In this document: positions 1 through 8,000 of the stretch, one piece after another
Position numbering within the stretch: position 1 is the first letter of the stretch
Layout of the letters: each line of letters opens with the position of its first letter
From: JAKQIM01 sp029557965
GTDB lineage: Bacteria > Chloroflexota > Anaerolineae > Anaerolineales > UBA4823
Length of the DNA: 16,731 nucleotides
Reading direction: 5' to 3'
Assembly (NCBI GenBank): GCA_035341015.1
Contig: DAOQUL010000085.1
Span: 1-16,731 of the forward strand
Made by a program: the position numbers and the translations under genes
The notes under the pieces: generated by a model
Database searches by the model: none
Told to the model about the DNA's origin: nothing
Seen by the model: the letters and a program-made list of their open reading frames with translations, nothing else

Positions 1-524
1 GCCAGGGGCTGGCGGATATCGGCCTTTACGACCCAGGTGTAATGCACGATCACCAGGATGCCCGCCAGGTAAGCCAGGCGGTGCAGGCTCTTCCAACGCC
101 GGCCGAGGCGTTTTTGCCAGTATTTGAAGGAGGTGATCGCTAAGGCCAGCAAGATCAGGCCGGCGGCAAAACCCACCAGGGCATAGGGCTTTTTGAGGGC
201 ATCCTGCCACAGCAGGGGCAGGTCAAGGCCGTAATCCAAGGCCATGAAGATGGCAAAGTGTAAGCTGGCGTATAGAAAGGCATACAGCCCCAGGGCCCGG
301 CGCACGCGCAGGGCGGGCTTAAAACCGAAGATGGCATTGAGCGGCGTGCAGGCCAGTGAAAGCACCAAGAGCACCAGGGCGGTCTTGCCGCTGCGCTGCA
401 TGGCGGCCTGGATGGGGTTGATGGTCAGGTTATTGTTCAGGGCATCCCAGGCCAGCAGGGCCAGCGGCGCCAGGGCTGCCAGGTGGACGAGGGGGCGAAA
501 TGCCCGGTCGAAGAAGGCTTTCAT
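1..524 (-). CDS. msrQ: MsrQ, heme-binding membrane subunit of the methionine sulfoxide reductase system (3' part outside window)
   Basis: MsrQ is the membrane cytochrome b-like protein that passes electrons from the respiratory chain or a flavin reductase to MsrP, which reduces oxidised methionines in exported proteins. The start is ATG at 524; 174 codons are visible and the C-terminal end is cut off by the window edge. The protein has several hydrophobic helices (about residues 13-28, 48-65, 78-97, 114-132, 150-165), the conserved segment TINPIQAAMQRSGKTAL, and histidines in the usual heme-ligand settings: H89 (SLHF), H148 (SLHRLAYL) and H161 (VHYTW). This fits the ferric reductase-like transmembrane family. 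The start lies 5 bp after the msrP stop codon, so the two are one operon with msrP first. No separate Shine-Dalgarno stands out, and translational coupling is likely. The identification is firm because sequence and neighbour agree. Confidence 0.93.
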   Translation of the reverse strand, partial: MKAFFDRAFRPLVHLAALAPLALLAWDALNNNLTINPIQAAMQRSGKTALVLLVLSLACTPLNAIFGFKPALRVRRALGLYAFLYASLHFAIFMALDYGLDLPLLWQDALKKPYALVGFAAGLILLALAITSFKYWQKRLGRRWKSLHRLAYLAGILVIVHYTWVVKADIRQPL

Positions 525-529
525 ACGGG

Positions 530-1522
530 TCAATAATTGGCCTTCAGGTCCATGCCTTCATACAGGCTGGCTACCTGGGCTTCGTAGCCGTTGAACATGA
601 GCGTGGGGCGGCGGCCCAGCTCGCCGATGCGCCGCTCAGAGGCCTGGGTCCAGCGCGGGTGATCGACATTGGGGTTGACATTGGCGTAGAAGCCGTATTC
701 GTTGGGGGCGGCATCCATCCACAAAGAGACCGGTTCGGTGCGCAGTAGCTCGATTTTGACGATGGCCTTGATGCTTTTGAAGCCGTATTTCCAGGGCACA
801 GCCAGGCGCAAGGGGGCGCCGTTTTGCGGCAGCAGCTCTTTACCGTACAGGCCGGTGACCATCAGGGTCAGGTCGTGCATGGCCTCATCCATGCGCAGGC
901 CTTCGACGTAAGGCCAGTTGAAGTACGAGGTGGGGCCCTGGTTGGGCATGCGCGCCGGGTCGTAGAGGCTGGTGAACTTCACATAGCGGGCATCGGAGGC
1001 CGGCTCAACCTTTTCCAGCAGCTTGCGCAGGGGGAAGCCCATCCAGGGAATGACCATCGACCAGCCCTCCACGCAGCGCATGCGGTAGACGCGCTCTTCC
1101 TGCTCCAGCTTGCGCAGGGCGTCGAGGTCGAAAATGGCCGGCTTGTTGACCAGGCCGCCCACTTCTACCTGCCAGGGAGAGCTGGCAAAGCGCTCAGACT
1201 TGACGGCGACCTGTTCTTTGTCGAGGGAGAATTCGTAATAGTTGTTGAAAGAGGTGATCTCTGCGAAGGTGTTGGCAGGGTCGCCCAACTCATCGGCATA
1301 GCTGAGCGCCGTAGGCGATGGCCCGGGCCCGGCTGTGGGTTGGGCGCCGACCTGGGTGGGGGCGGCCTCTTTGCTGTTACAGGCCGCCAATAGCACCCCG
1401 CCTGCCGCCAGCAAGCTGGCGCGCAAGAAGTCGCGCCGCGAGCGGTGCGGGCGGTTGTGATAAACCGCTTCGGGGGTGATTTGAGATGATTTATAGGGGC
1501 TGGCGAATTTTTGGCGGTGCAT
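530..1522 (-). CDS. msrP: MsrP, molybdopterin-dependent protein-methionine sulfoxide reductase catalytic subunit
   Basis: MsrP (formerly YedY) reduces both stereoisomers of methionine sulfoxide in proteins outside the cytoplasmic membrane, using a Mo-molybdopterin cofactor. The protein has 330 residues, near the usual 330-335. Residues 28-34 (SRRDFLR) form a twin-arginine motif, expected for a cofactor loaded in the cytoplasm, followed by a hydrophobic stretch ending in a lipobox-like LLAAC with Cys48. C150 in RMRCVEGWSMVIPWMGFPL matches the Mo-ligand cysteine. SFNNYYEFSLDKE (91-103) is a further family signature. The start ATG at 1522 was chosen because AGGAGG lies 8-13 bases upstream and family members begin with a similar ITPEAVY leader. 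A longer reading to 1696 would bury the export signal. A Tat-exported lipoprotein fits a single-membrane organism; the lipid anchor is inferred. msrQ follows directly. Confidence 0.95.
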   Translation of the reverse strand: MHRQKFASPYKSSQITPEAVYHNRPHRSRRDFLRASLLAAGGVLLAACNSKEAAPTQVGAQPTAGPGPSPTALSYADELGDPANTFAEITSFNNYYEFSLDKEQVAVKSERFASSPWQVEVGGLVNKPAIFDLDALRKLEQEERVYRMRCVEGWSMVIPWMGFPLRKLLEKVEPASDARYVKFTSLYDPARMPNQGPTSYFNWPYVEGLRMDEAMHDLTLMVTGLYGKELLPQNGAPLRLAVPWKYGFKSIKAIVKIELLRTEPVSLWMDAAPNEYGFYANVNPNVDHPRWTQASERRIGELGRRPTLMFNGYEAQVASLYEGMDLKANY

Positions 1523-1576
1523 GGCAGCCTCCTCCTGGTAGACAGCCGTGGTTGAAAGTGGAGTAATTTGCGGGTA

Positions 1577-1585
1577 ATTATAGCA
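1577..1585 (-). promoter_or_regulatory. Extended -10 promoter element for msrPQ
   Basis: On the minus strand the bases read TGCTATAAT, a perfect extended -10 box (TG, one base, TATAAT). It would start transcription near 1570, about 48 bases before the msrP ATG. No good -35 hexamer is present at the usual distance, which is acceptable for an extended -10. AT-rich direct repeats (ATAATGATAAT, 1587-1597 on plus) lie just upstream of it. Confidence 0.45.
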
Positions 1586-1688
1586 AATAATGATAATGGG
1601 ATGATTAAAGCTTACTATCTGGCGAATGAAATCTCGGCGCGACCTTTGCCATCGAATGGCGTATATTGTTACAGAAAGCGAGGCCGCG

Positions 1689-1910
1689 ATGATCAAAACG
1701 AAAGATACACACTGGTTGTTATGGCCATTCGTATGGCTCTTTAACCTGGTCGCTTACATTGTGACGCTGACCGGGCGCCTGGTGGCCGGCATCTTGGGGT
1801 TGGCGTTGGTGTTTGTGGGGGCGGTGCTGACCCTGACCGTGGTGGGTGCCCTGGTGGGCATTCCCCTGGGGTTGGTAGGGCTGCTGCTGTTCGTGGCATC
1901 CCTATCGTGA
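1689..1910 (+). CDS. Small two-helix integral membrane protein of unknown function
   Basis: This is a 73-residue protein, almost entirely hydrophobic after a short charged start (MIKTKDTH). Helix one covers about residues 9-27 and is followed by the segment LTGRLVAGILGLAL. The second half is a long glycine- and valine-rich hydrophobic run (LTLTVVGALVGIPLGL, about 47-62) that could form one or two more spans. I recall similar small proteins with an LTGR plus VGIPL pattern in Chloroflexota and other bacteria, but know no function for them. The start at 1689 is preferred over 1626 or 1656 because a TATATT box at 1662-1667 would put the transcript start near 1674, and a weak GCGAGG lies 6-11 bases before it. 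The gene is divergent from msrP and ends 15 bp before a strong terminator, so it is a monocistronic unit. A role in the envelope is only a guess. Confidence 0.7.
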   Translation: MIKTKDTHWLLWPFVWLFNLVAYIVTLTGRLVAGILGLALVFVGAVLTLTVVGALVGIPLGLVGLLLFVASLS

Positions 1911-1925
1911 TTGGTGCTTAAGCAG

Positions 1926-1978
1926 CGGAGGGGCAGTGCGGCGTTTTCTTGTCGCCGCACCGCCCCTCCGTTTGATTT
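1926..1978 (+). terminator. Rho-independent terminator after the small membrane protein gene
   Basis: The arms CGGAGGGGC (1926-1934) and GCCCCTCCG (1962-1970) pair perfectly. After one A/C mismatch, GTGCGGCG (1936-1943) pairs with CGCCGCAC (1953-1960), leaving a nine-base loop. The 17 paired bases are very GC-rich and are followed by TTTGATTT (1971-1978). The T run lies only on the plus-strand side, so it ends plus-strand transcription. Confidence 0.82.
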
Positions 1979-2012
1979 AACCGCCGCAGTACACCCATTT
2001 GGGGAATCCATA

Positions 2013-2018
2013 TATAAT
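2013..2018 (+). promoter_or_regulatory. -10 box for the zinc-finger gene
   Basis: A perfect TATAAT sits in the AT-rich stretch between the terminator and the zinc-finger gene. The start point would be near 2025, giving a leader of about 59 bases. No convincing -35 hexamer was found 16-18 bases upstream. Confidence 0.4.
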
Positions 2019-2083
2019 ATAGACGGGCAGTGGTGTTCTGCTCTGCCCTGGACTCTTTACCCGATTGTCAGGAGATCAAGCTT

Positions 2084-2341
2084 ATGGTCATGCCCGTGAT
2101 GCAATATGCTCCCGAAACCTGTGCCTGGTGCGAAGGCAGCGGCAAGTTTGGCGATTATGCAGATATCTGCCTGGTGTGCAATGGGCTAGGCAGCGTCTTG
2201 GTAGCTCAGCCGGCCCACAAGTGCCCGCACTGTGCAGGCTCGGGCGTGGTGGAGGCTGGTGATTTCCGTGACCGCTGCAAGATTTGCAGCGGCACCGGCT
2301 GGTCGCACGTTTTCAAACCGGCTACCGGCGGCACGCGCTGA
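2084..2341 (+). CDS. Stand-alone DnaJ-type zinc-finger protein
   Basis: This 85-residue cytosolic protein consists of little more than four CxxCxGxG-type motifs: C13/C16 (CAWCEGSG), C29/C32 (CLVCNGLG), C47/C50 (CPHCAGSG) and C65/C68 (CKICSGTG). This is the cysteine-rich zinc-binding domain of DnaJ/Hsp40, which holds two zinc ions, without the J-domain or the peptide-binding domains. Related free-standing zinc-finger proteins include anti-TRAP in Bacillus; I do not claim that function here. The start at 2084 is set by AGGAGA at 2070-2075, with 8 bases between it and the ATG. The gene has its own -10 box and is convergent with the methyltransferase gene, 75 bp away. No J-domain partner is in the window. 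A role in protein folding, redox handling or as an adaptor is possible but unproven. Confidence 0.85.
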   Translation: MVMPVMQYAPETCAWCEGSGKFGDYADICLVCNGLGSVLVAQPAHKCPHCAGSGVVEAGDFRDRCKICSGTGWSHVFKPATGGTR

Positions 2342-2416
2342 AGCGTGCCCACGGGGGCTGTGCTAATTGATCCAGGGGGGAGAATACGGCGCGCGGAGGC
2401 CTGGCTGTTGGGGAGT

Positions 2417-3232
2417 TTACCCGGGGTCTTTTTCGAGCATCTGGTACAGCATCACCCCTGCCGCAACCGCCAGGTTGAGGGATGTGACACGTCCCTTCAT
2501 GGGCATGCGCAGCAGATGGTGGCAGATGCCAACCTGGTGGGGTAGCAACCCGGCGCGCTCACTGCCCAACAGCAGCAGGCGCTGGGGGGCATAGCCCTGC
2601 ACCTGGTCGTAGGATTGGCTGGCATGGGCAGAGGTGCCGTAGACCTGGTGGGGCTGCCCACCAACCCAGGCTACAAAAGCCGCAAAGTCCACCCGTACCA
2701 AAGGAATCCAAAATAAGGCCCCCATGCTGGCGCGCACCGCGCTGGGGTGGTAGGGGTCGGCGCTGTGCTGCTTGTGGGCGGGATCGTCGAGCAGCAGCAG
2801 CCCGCCTGCGCCTACGGCGTCCATGGCGCGCAGGATGCTGCCGATATTGCCGGGGTCTTGCGGGGCCACCAGGGCCACCAGCCAGGGCTGGGCAGCCAGG
2901 TCTGCCAGGCTGTGCTGCGGCTGGCGGACGACAGCCAGCAGGCCGGGCGGGTTGTCCTTTTCTGCCAGGGAGGCAAAGATTTCCTCTGCCACCGGGTAAC
3001 AAGGCACCGCGGCGGCCTCTTGCTCTTGGATGAGCTGGCGGGCAAAATCGCTCTCCAGCAGGCCCGGGGCATAGCAGATGTATTCCACCGCCGCGCCGGC
3101 GGCACAGGCCTCGCCCACGTGGCGGATGCCCTCGACTACGAAGAGTCCGCTGGCAGCGCGCGCTTTGCGCTGCTGGAGCAGCAGGCGTACCTGCTTGAGC
3201 TTGGGGTTACTGGGGCTGGTGAGGATCGTCAT
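2417..3232 (-). CDS. TrmH/SpoU-family RNA 2'-O-ribose methyltransferase
   Basis: This enzyme would transfer a methyl group from S-adenosylmethionine to a ribose 2'-OH in rRNA or tRNA. It has 271 residues. The N-terminal substrate-binding domain (about 1-100) opens with LTSPSNPKLKQVRLL and GLFVVEGIRHV, typical of the RlmB/TsnR-like branch. The trefoil-knot SPOUT domain (about 117-265) carries all three motifs: motif 1 DPGNIGSILRA with N129 and R135, motif 2 VRASMGALFWIP (166-177), and motif 3 GSERAG (E225) plus SLN (251-253). The start at 3232 overlaps the end of the kinase gene by 26 bp and lacks a clear Shine-Dalgarno, so coupled translation is likely. A longer reading to 3307 adds residues with no family match. 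The exact RNA target cannot be read from the sequence. Confidence 0.9.
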   Translation of the reverse strand: MTILTSPSNPKLKQVRLLLQQRKARAASGLFVVEGIRHVGEACAAGAAVEYICYAPGLLESDFARQLIQEQEAAAVPCYPVAEEIFASLAEKDNPPGLLAVVRQPQHSLADLAAQPWLVALVAPQDPGNIGSILRAMDAVGAGGLLLLDDPAHKQHSADPYHPSAVRASMGALFWIPLVRVDFAAFVAWVGGQPHQVYGTSAHASQSYDQVQGYAPQRLLLLGSERAGLLPHQVGICHHLLRMPMKGRVTSLNLAVAAGVMLYQMLEKDPG

Positions 3233-4901
3233 TTTTGGGGAGCGGTACCCAGGCCAGGACCGTGGTGCCCTTGCCTGGCTCAGAGGTGATTTCGACATCG
3301 CCGCCAACTTTATGGACGCGGGTGTGCATGTTCGAGAGCCCGTGGCCCAAGATGCCGCTCATCCGGCGCAGGTCAAAGCCCTGGCCATTGTCATAGATTT
3401 CCAATAAGACGCGCTCAGGGGCCAGCCAGAGACTGACGCTGGCCTGGGTGGCCTGGGCATGCTTGATGGCATTGGACAGGGCCTCTTGGCAGAGGTGGAA
3501 AAGGGCAGTAGCCAACTGGGCGGGCAGGATGACCTCGTTGTCCGCCGGTCCATCCAGCTCGATCTCCAGGCCGGTATTGGCGCGCAGCTCTTCTACCAGG
3601 CGGGTCAGGCCGGCCATCAGGCCCTCGCCGTGGAATTGGCGCGGGCGCAGGTCCAGGATGTAAGAGCGGATGTCGCGGATGGTGGCGTTCAGGCCTCCGA
3701 TGGCCTGCTCGATCTTGTCGTGGGCGTCGGCAGGATCATCCATGATCGCCATGCGGGCATAATCGAGCGCCAGCCCCACGGCGTAAATGGATTGGATGAT
3801 GCCATCGTGCAGGTCCATGCTGATGCGCTCTCGCTCTTCGAGCACCGCCAGGCGGCGGGCTTGCTGGTGCAGGCGGGCATTCTCAATCGTCAACCCGGCC
3901 CAGTTGCCGATGGCCGTTAGCAGGCTGAGCTGGCGCTGGTCCAGGTAGCGTTCGTTGCGGGTGGCAATGCCCAGCACGCCCACCACGCGCCCGCGGGCCG
4001 TCAGCGGGATGCAGGCGATGCAGCGGAAGCCAGCATCTACAACGGCCTGGCGTAAAAAGCGCACGTCGTGCTGGAGAGAAGTAGAAACCAGGGGCTTGCC
4101 GCTCTCGGCGGCGATGCCGATGAAGCCTTCGCCGGCGACGAAGTGATCTTTGGTCCAAAAGGCCTCGGCGGCCTCGCCGCGGTGCAGGGCCAGGGTCAGG
4201 CTGCCATCTTCTTGCCCCAAGAAGATCTCACCGGCTTCGATCGAGAGGTAATCCATCACTTGGCGCAGGGTTTGATCCAAAATATCATCGACCTGCAAAG
4301 AGCCTGCCAGGGCGGCGCCGACGCTGTTGAGCAAGGCCAGGTCTTTGTTGCGCTGGGTCAGGGCCCGGTCGCGCTGCACCAGGTCTTCGTAGAGGTTGGC
4401 GTTGCTGATGGCCACGGCAGCATAAGCCGCCAGGGTCTCGATGACACGTTCGTCGTCTTGAGTGAACTCAAAGTGATCTTCTTTGTCGGTCAGGTAGATC
4501 TGGCCGAGTAATTGGCTGCCCGAAAGGATGGGCACGCCCAAGAAGGACTGCATGGGTGGGTGGTGGGCCGGAAAGCCCACCCGGCGCGGGTCGCGGCTCA
4601 TATCGGGGGTGCGGATGGTGCGACGCTCGCGCTGGATGGCACCGATCAGACCCATGCCTAATGGGGGGTGCGCCATCTGGCGCACTTCTTCGGGCGTCAT
4701 GCCCACGGGAATGAAACGTTCCAGCTTGCCTTTGTCGTCCAGGACCCCCAGGGCGGCATAGCGTGCCCCCACCTGCTGGCGGGCCAGGTTGACGATGCGT
4801 TCCAGCACCACGTCCAGCGAGAGGTCGCTGACCAATTCTAAGCTGGCCTGGTGCAGAGCTACCAGGCGGGCTTCAATTTGCTCGCGTGTCAACAAGACCA
4901 T
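3207..4901 (-). CDS. Cytosolic GAF-GAF sensor histidine kinase, NarL/DegS type
   Basis: This 564-residue sensor kinase has no membrane segments. GAF domain one (about 18-170) and GAF domain two (about 190-345) would bind a small ligand or a cofactor. The dimerisation/phosphoacceptor domain (HisKA_3) has the H-box ERERISMDLHDGIIQS with phosphoacceptor H365. The HATPase domain has an N-box (CQEALSNAIKHA, E473 and N477), a G1 box DNGQGF (504-509) and a G2 box GHGLSNM (519-525). This layout belongs to kinases that pair with NarL/LuxR-type regulators. No response regulator is in the window, so the kinase is an orphan here. The start at 4901 has GTGAGG at 4912-4917. The gene follows a terminator and a likely promoter, and it overlaps the methyltransferase gene downstream. 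The signal is unknown; redox, oxygen or nitric oxide are known for relatives. Confidence 0.93.
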   Translation of the reverse strand: MVLLTREQIEARLVALHQASLELVSDLSLDVVLERIVNLARQQVGARYAALGVLDDKGKLERFIPVGMTPEEVRQMAHPPLGMGLIGAIQRERRTIRTPDMSRDPRRVGFPAHHPPMQSFLGVPILSGSQLLGQIYLTDKEDHFEFTQDDERVIETLAAYAAVAISNANLYEDLVQRDRALTQRNKDLALLNSVGAALAGSLQVDDILDQTLRQVMDYLSIEAGEIFLGQEDGSLTLALHRGEAAEAFWTKDHFVAGEGFIGIAAESGKPLVSTSLQHDVRFLRQAVVDAGFRCIACIPLTARGRVVGVLGIATRNERYLDQRQLSLLTAIGNWAGLTIENARLHQQARRLAVLEERERISMDLHDGIIQSIYAVGLALDYARMAIMDDPADAHDKIEQAIGGLNATIRDIRSYILDLRPRQFHGEGLMAGLTRLVEELRANTGLEIELDGPADNEVILPAQLATALFHLCQEALSNAIKHAQATQASVSLWLAPERVLLEIYDNGQGFDLRRMSGILGHGLSNMHTRVHKVGGDVEITSEPGKGTTVLAWVPLPKNDDPHQPQ

Positions 4902-4926
4902 TTGGACATTGCCTCACCGCGCCCTT

Positions 4927-4955
4927 ATTTTACCCTAAAAGTATCCAAAAAACAA
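4927..4955 (-). promoter_or_regulatory. Likely promoter of the kinase-methyltransferase unit
   Basis: On the minus strand TTGTTT (4950-4955) and TAAAAT (4927-4932) are separated by 17 bases. The -10 matches five of six consensus bases and the -35 three of six. Transcription would start near 4920, about 19 bases before the kinase ATG. The -35 box lies inside the T tract of the preceding terminator. Confidence 0.45.
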
Positions 4956-4990
4956 AAATTGAGGCTGTGCCAACGGCACAGCCTCAATTT
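4947..4990 (-). terminator. Rho-independent terminator of the subtilase gene
   Basis: A perfect 16-bp inverted repeat (4956-4971 and 4975-4990; core GAGGCTGTGCC / GGCACAGCCTC) with a three-base loop is followed on the minus strand by a T-rich tract (4947-4958, TTTTTGTTTTTT). It lies 40 bp past the subtilase stop codon. Confidence 0.93.
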
Positions 4991-5030
4991 CATTTCACGT
5001 TCTGGCGCCTCGAAAGGCGTTGGTTTGAAT

Positions 5031-8000
5031 TTACCGGGTGATCCAGGGCAGGAAGTAAACGATGATGTCGGCGCTGGTGGTGAGGGTAGCCGCTACTTCT
5101 TGAGCTGGGTCAACGCGGGAGGTGAAGGTGACCTCTGCCACGTCGCTGGCGCCAACTGCTGTGCCGAGCGGGATGGTGACAGAGATTTCAACTACTGCGC
5201 TCTCACCGGGGGCCAGGGGGCCGACCGGCTCGGGGAGCAACACGGTCCAGGCGTTGCCGCTGACGGTGATATCGAAGATATCATCAGTCGTACCGTTGTT
5301 GGTGATCTCGAGGGTGTACTTGATCGTCTCGCCGATGGAGCCCGTTTGAGCATCTGCCAGCGGGGTCACTTCCAGGTCGCCCACTTCTGGGCACTGGCTG
5401 GCGGTGATCACGGCTTCGCCGATGGCGTGGTTGCCGAAGATGTTGATCATCTCGACGCGCACGGTGTAATCGCCGCAGGCGGCATAGTAGTGCGAGGCTT
5501 CAGGGCCAGCGCTCCAATCGGTGAAGGCCGAGCCGTCGCCGAAGTCCCAGCGGAACTTGACGGCATCGTCGGGCGTCTCAGCCAAGAGGGTGGTGAGGTT
5601 GGCCGTATTCTCGCCGGTGGTATCGCTGATGGTAACAGTTGGCTCGTCCATGGCCCAAGCGAAGAAGTAGTTCATCAGTTGCTCGCGGTCGAGACCGGCG
5701 ACGCCGTTGTTGATGCTCTCCAGGCCGAAGGTGGTGTAGACCGAGCGGCCCAGGTAGTCCAGGCCAGGGTTCTCAAGGGTGGGCTGAGAGCGGTGGGTGA
5801 TGCCGATGGTGCCAGATTGCTCGTTGTACAGGCCGGGGTACTCAAAGAGCGGCATGTAGGGGTGGGATTCTTTGCTGCCGCCCAGCCAGGGCAGGGCCTC
5901 GATCTCGTCGATGTAGAGGGCGTTGCCGGCGCCGTCTCCAGAAGGAGCTACGTAGATCTGCCCGCGCAGCTCGCCATCGGGGTTGGCTTCGGTCAACACA
6001 TTGAGGTACAGCTCGCCATTGTACAGGGCCATGGTATCGGTGAAGACGAAGAGCCCCAAGTCGGTGAAGTCAGATCCGGCGGCGACGGTGATGGGCCCGG
6101 TGACCAGGTTTTCAACCATCGGGCCATTTTCGCCAGCCTCCCCAGCGTAGACATCGATGCTGGTGATGGTCATGGCTTCATTGGCATAGATGGCCAGGTC
6201 ATAGACTACTACGCCTTCGACGATATTATAGGCGAAGTTGGCCTCGCCAAAGTTAACTGTGGCGACCGGCGTGATCTCCTGGGTGCCCAACAGGTCAATG
6301 GTTGACCAGGATGGGCCGCGCAGGTTGAGGGTGGCGCCTTGCAGGGCCGCCGGCCCGTCAGGAGAAGCGACAGCCAGGGCTGATGGCAGGGCATAGTTGG
6401 TGACGCTGTCTTGCAGCCAGTTGCCGCCCAGTACGAAATTGTAGAAGAGTGTGCCATCGTCGTAAACATCGGAGGCCAACACAGCCGCCATATCCTGGCC
6501 CATGGCAATGATCACACCGCCGCCGTTGGCGTACTCGGTCAGGATGTTCATGTCCAGGGCAGTCAGTGGGGTGGCAACGGTGTAGGTGCCATCGGGCTGA
6601 TAGTGATCGCCGGTGAAGTAGATCACGGCGTCGTAGGCTGCCAGCCAGGCGGCATCGGGGATGGTGGTAGCATTGCCATAGTAATAGTCAGCTACCCACA
6701 CATCGTAGTCGATGCCCAGGTTGTCTAAGACGGAGGTGTAGTAAGGCTGGTAATCATCTAAGCCTAACAGCCAGCTAGAGTCATTGTCGATCACCAGCAC
6801 GCTGCCGGTGGGCTCGGGGCTGACGCGGGCCCAGGCGGGCATGTGGGCGAAGTAGTCGGCGCTTTCGAGGGTGACATGACCCTGGTTATCGCCGATGAAG
6901 CCCAGGCTGGGGTCGAAGGTGACCACAAAGCTGGCGGTCGCACCGGGCTCGAGGCTGATGCTGGCGACGTCGAAGCTGATGCTGGGCAGGGCGTCGATGG
7001 TGGGGGTGGGGTAAGTGCCGGCAATCAGCTCAGCGCCCAGGGTGTAGACCTGGGTGGTTTCGGCTACGCTGGTGACGTTGACGGTGATGGTCTGTACGGT
7101 GCCGGTGATGATATTGCCAAAGCTCAGGCTGGGCGGGTCAAGGATCACGCCCGGGTCCGCAGCGTTGGTCAGGTCGAGGCGCCCGGCGCCCATGTCCAGC
7201 GGCTGGGCGTGCGTGACGGCGTCGATCCAGATGCCCTGGTACTTGGAGGTTGACATCATGGCCGACTTGATGTAAGCGTTCGACCAATCGGGATGCACCT
7301 GGCGGAGCAGGGCGGCGGCGCCGGTAACATGCGGGGCTGCCATCGAGGTGCCCGAGGCCTGGCCGTAGCCCAGGTGAGGATTTCCACCGGGGACTTCGCC
7401 GTAACCCTGGGCCAGGATGTTGACGCCAGGGGCGGTGATATCGGGCTTGAGCACGTTGCCCGCACCGGGGCCGCGGCTGCTGAAGCTGGCAATGAAGTCG
7501 GGGGTGTTACCGATCTGGAAAGCGGTCATATCCAGGGCGGCGACGGAATCATCGCCAAAGTCGTTGTACCAGCCTATCATGCCCACACCGGCGGTGTTGC
7601 CGATGAAGATGGATGGGATGGTGACCTGGTCGCCGACCGCGCCGGGGCCCATGTTGATCAGGGCATCGCCGCCGGCGGCGTGGTTGTAGATGACTGCAAA
7701 GGCTGCACCACCCAGCTCGGCATTGAGGACTTTCATGCCGAACTCACAAGTGCCGCGGCTGATCATAACCGCCTTGCCAGTCAGCGAGCCAGCCGGGAAT
7801 GGAACGCACCCCTCTACATTGGCAGGGGCAACGGATTCGGCCGTGACGAAGGAGTAGGTGATGACCTCGCCGGGTGCGGGCAGATCGCCGCCGAAGGATG
7901 CGGTCGAGAAGGGGATATCTTGCAGCGTGTCGGTGATCGGCTCAGGCGCAATGACATTGAACGCGCCCATGGCATAAGTGCCGTCGGTGGTGCTGGCGGC

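Noticed and set aside
1586..1597. A Fur-box-like AATAATGATAAT upstream of msrP
   Set aside because: It matches the first 12 bases of the Fur consensus at 11 positions, but the remaining seven bases do not fit; in AT-rich promoter DNA this is weak.
1626..1688. A 21-residue N-terminal extension of the small membrane protein
   Set aside because: It would overlap the likely -10 box and has no Shine-Dalgarno; the hydrophobic protein is complete from 1689.
1523..1696. An N-terminal extension of msrP to 1696 containing a second SRRDFIR-like stretch
   Set aside because: It would place the true Tat signal at residue 86, has no ribosome site and contains the promoter. The SRRD resemblance comes from a near-palindromic TCGGCGCGA sequence read on both strands.
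2342..2416. A shared terminator between the convergent zinc-finger and methyltransferase genes
   Set aside because: Only a four-base GCCC/GGGC pairing could be found, with no T tract on either side.
3233..3307. A 25-residue N-terminal extension of the RNA methyltransferase
   Set aside because: The family normally begins near the SPSNPKLK segment; the extension only shadows the kinase C-terminus.
4851..6305. A 484-codon open frame on the plus strand across the terminator and the 3' part of the subtilase gene
   Set aside because: It runs through a strong terminator hairpin and is antisense to conserved subtilase domains; the translation is Gly/Asp/Val-rich with no domain.
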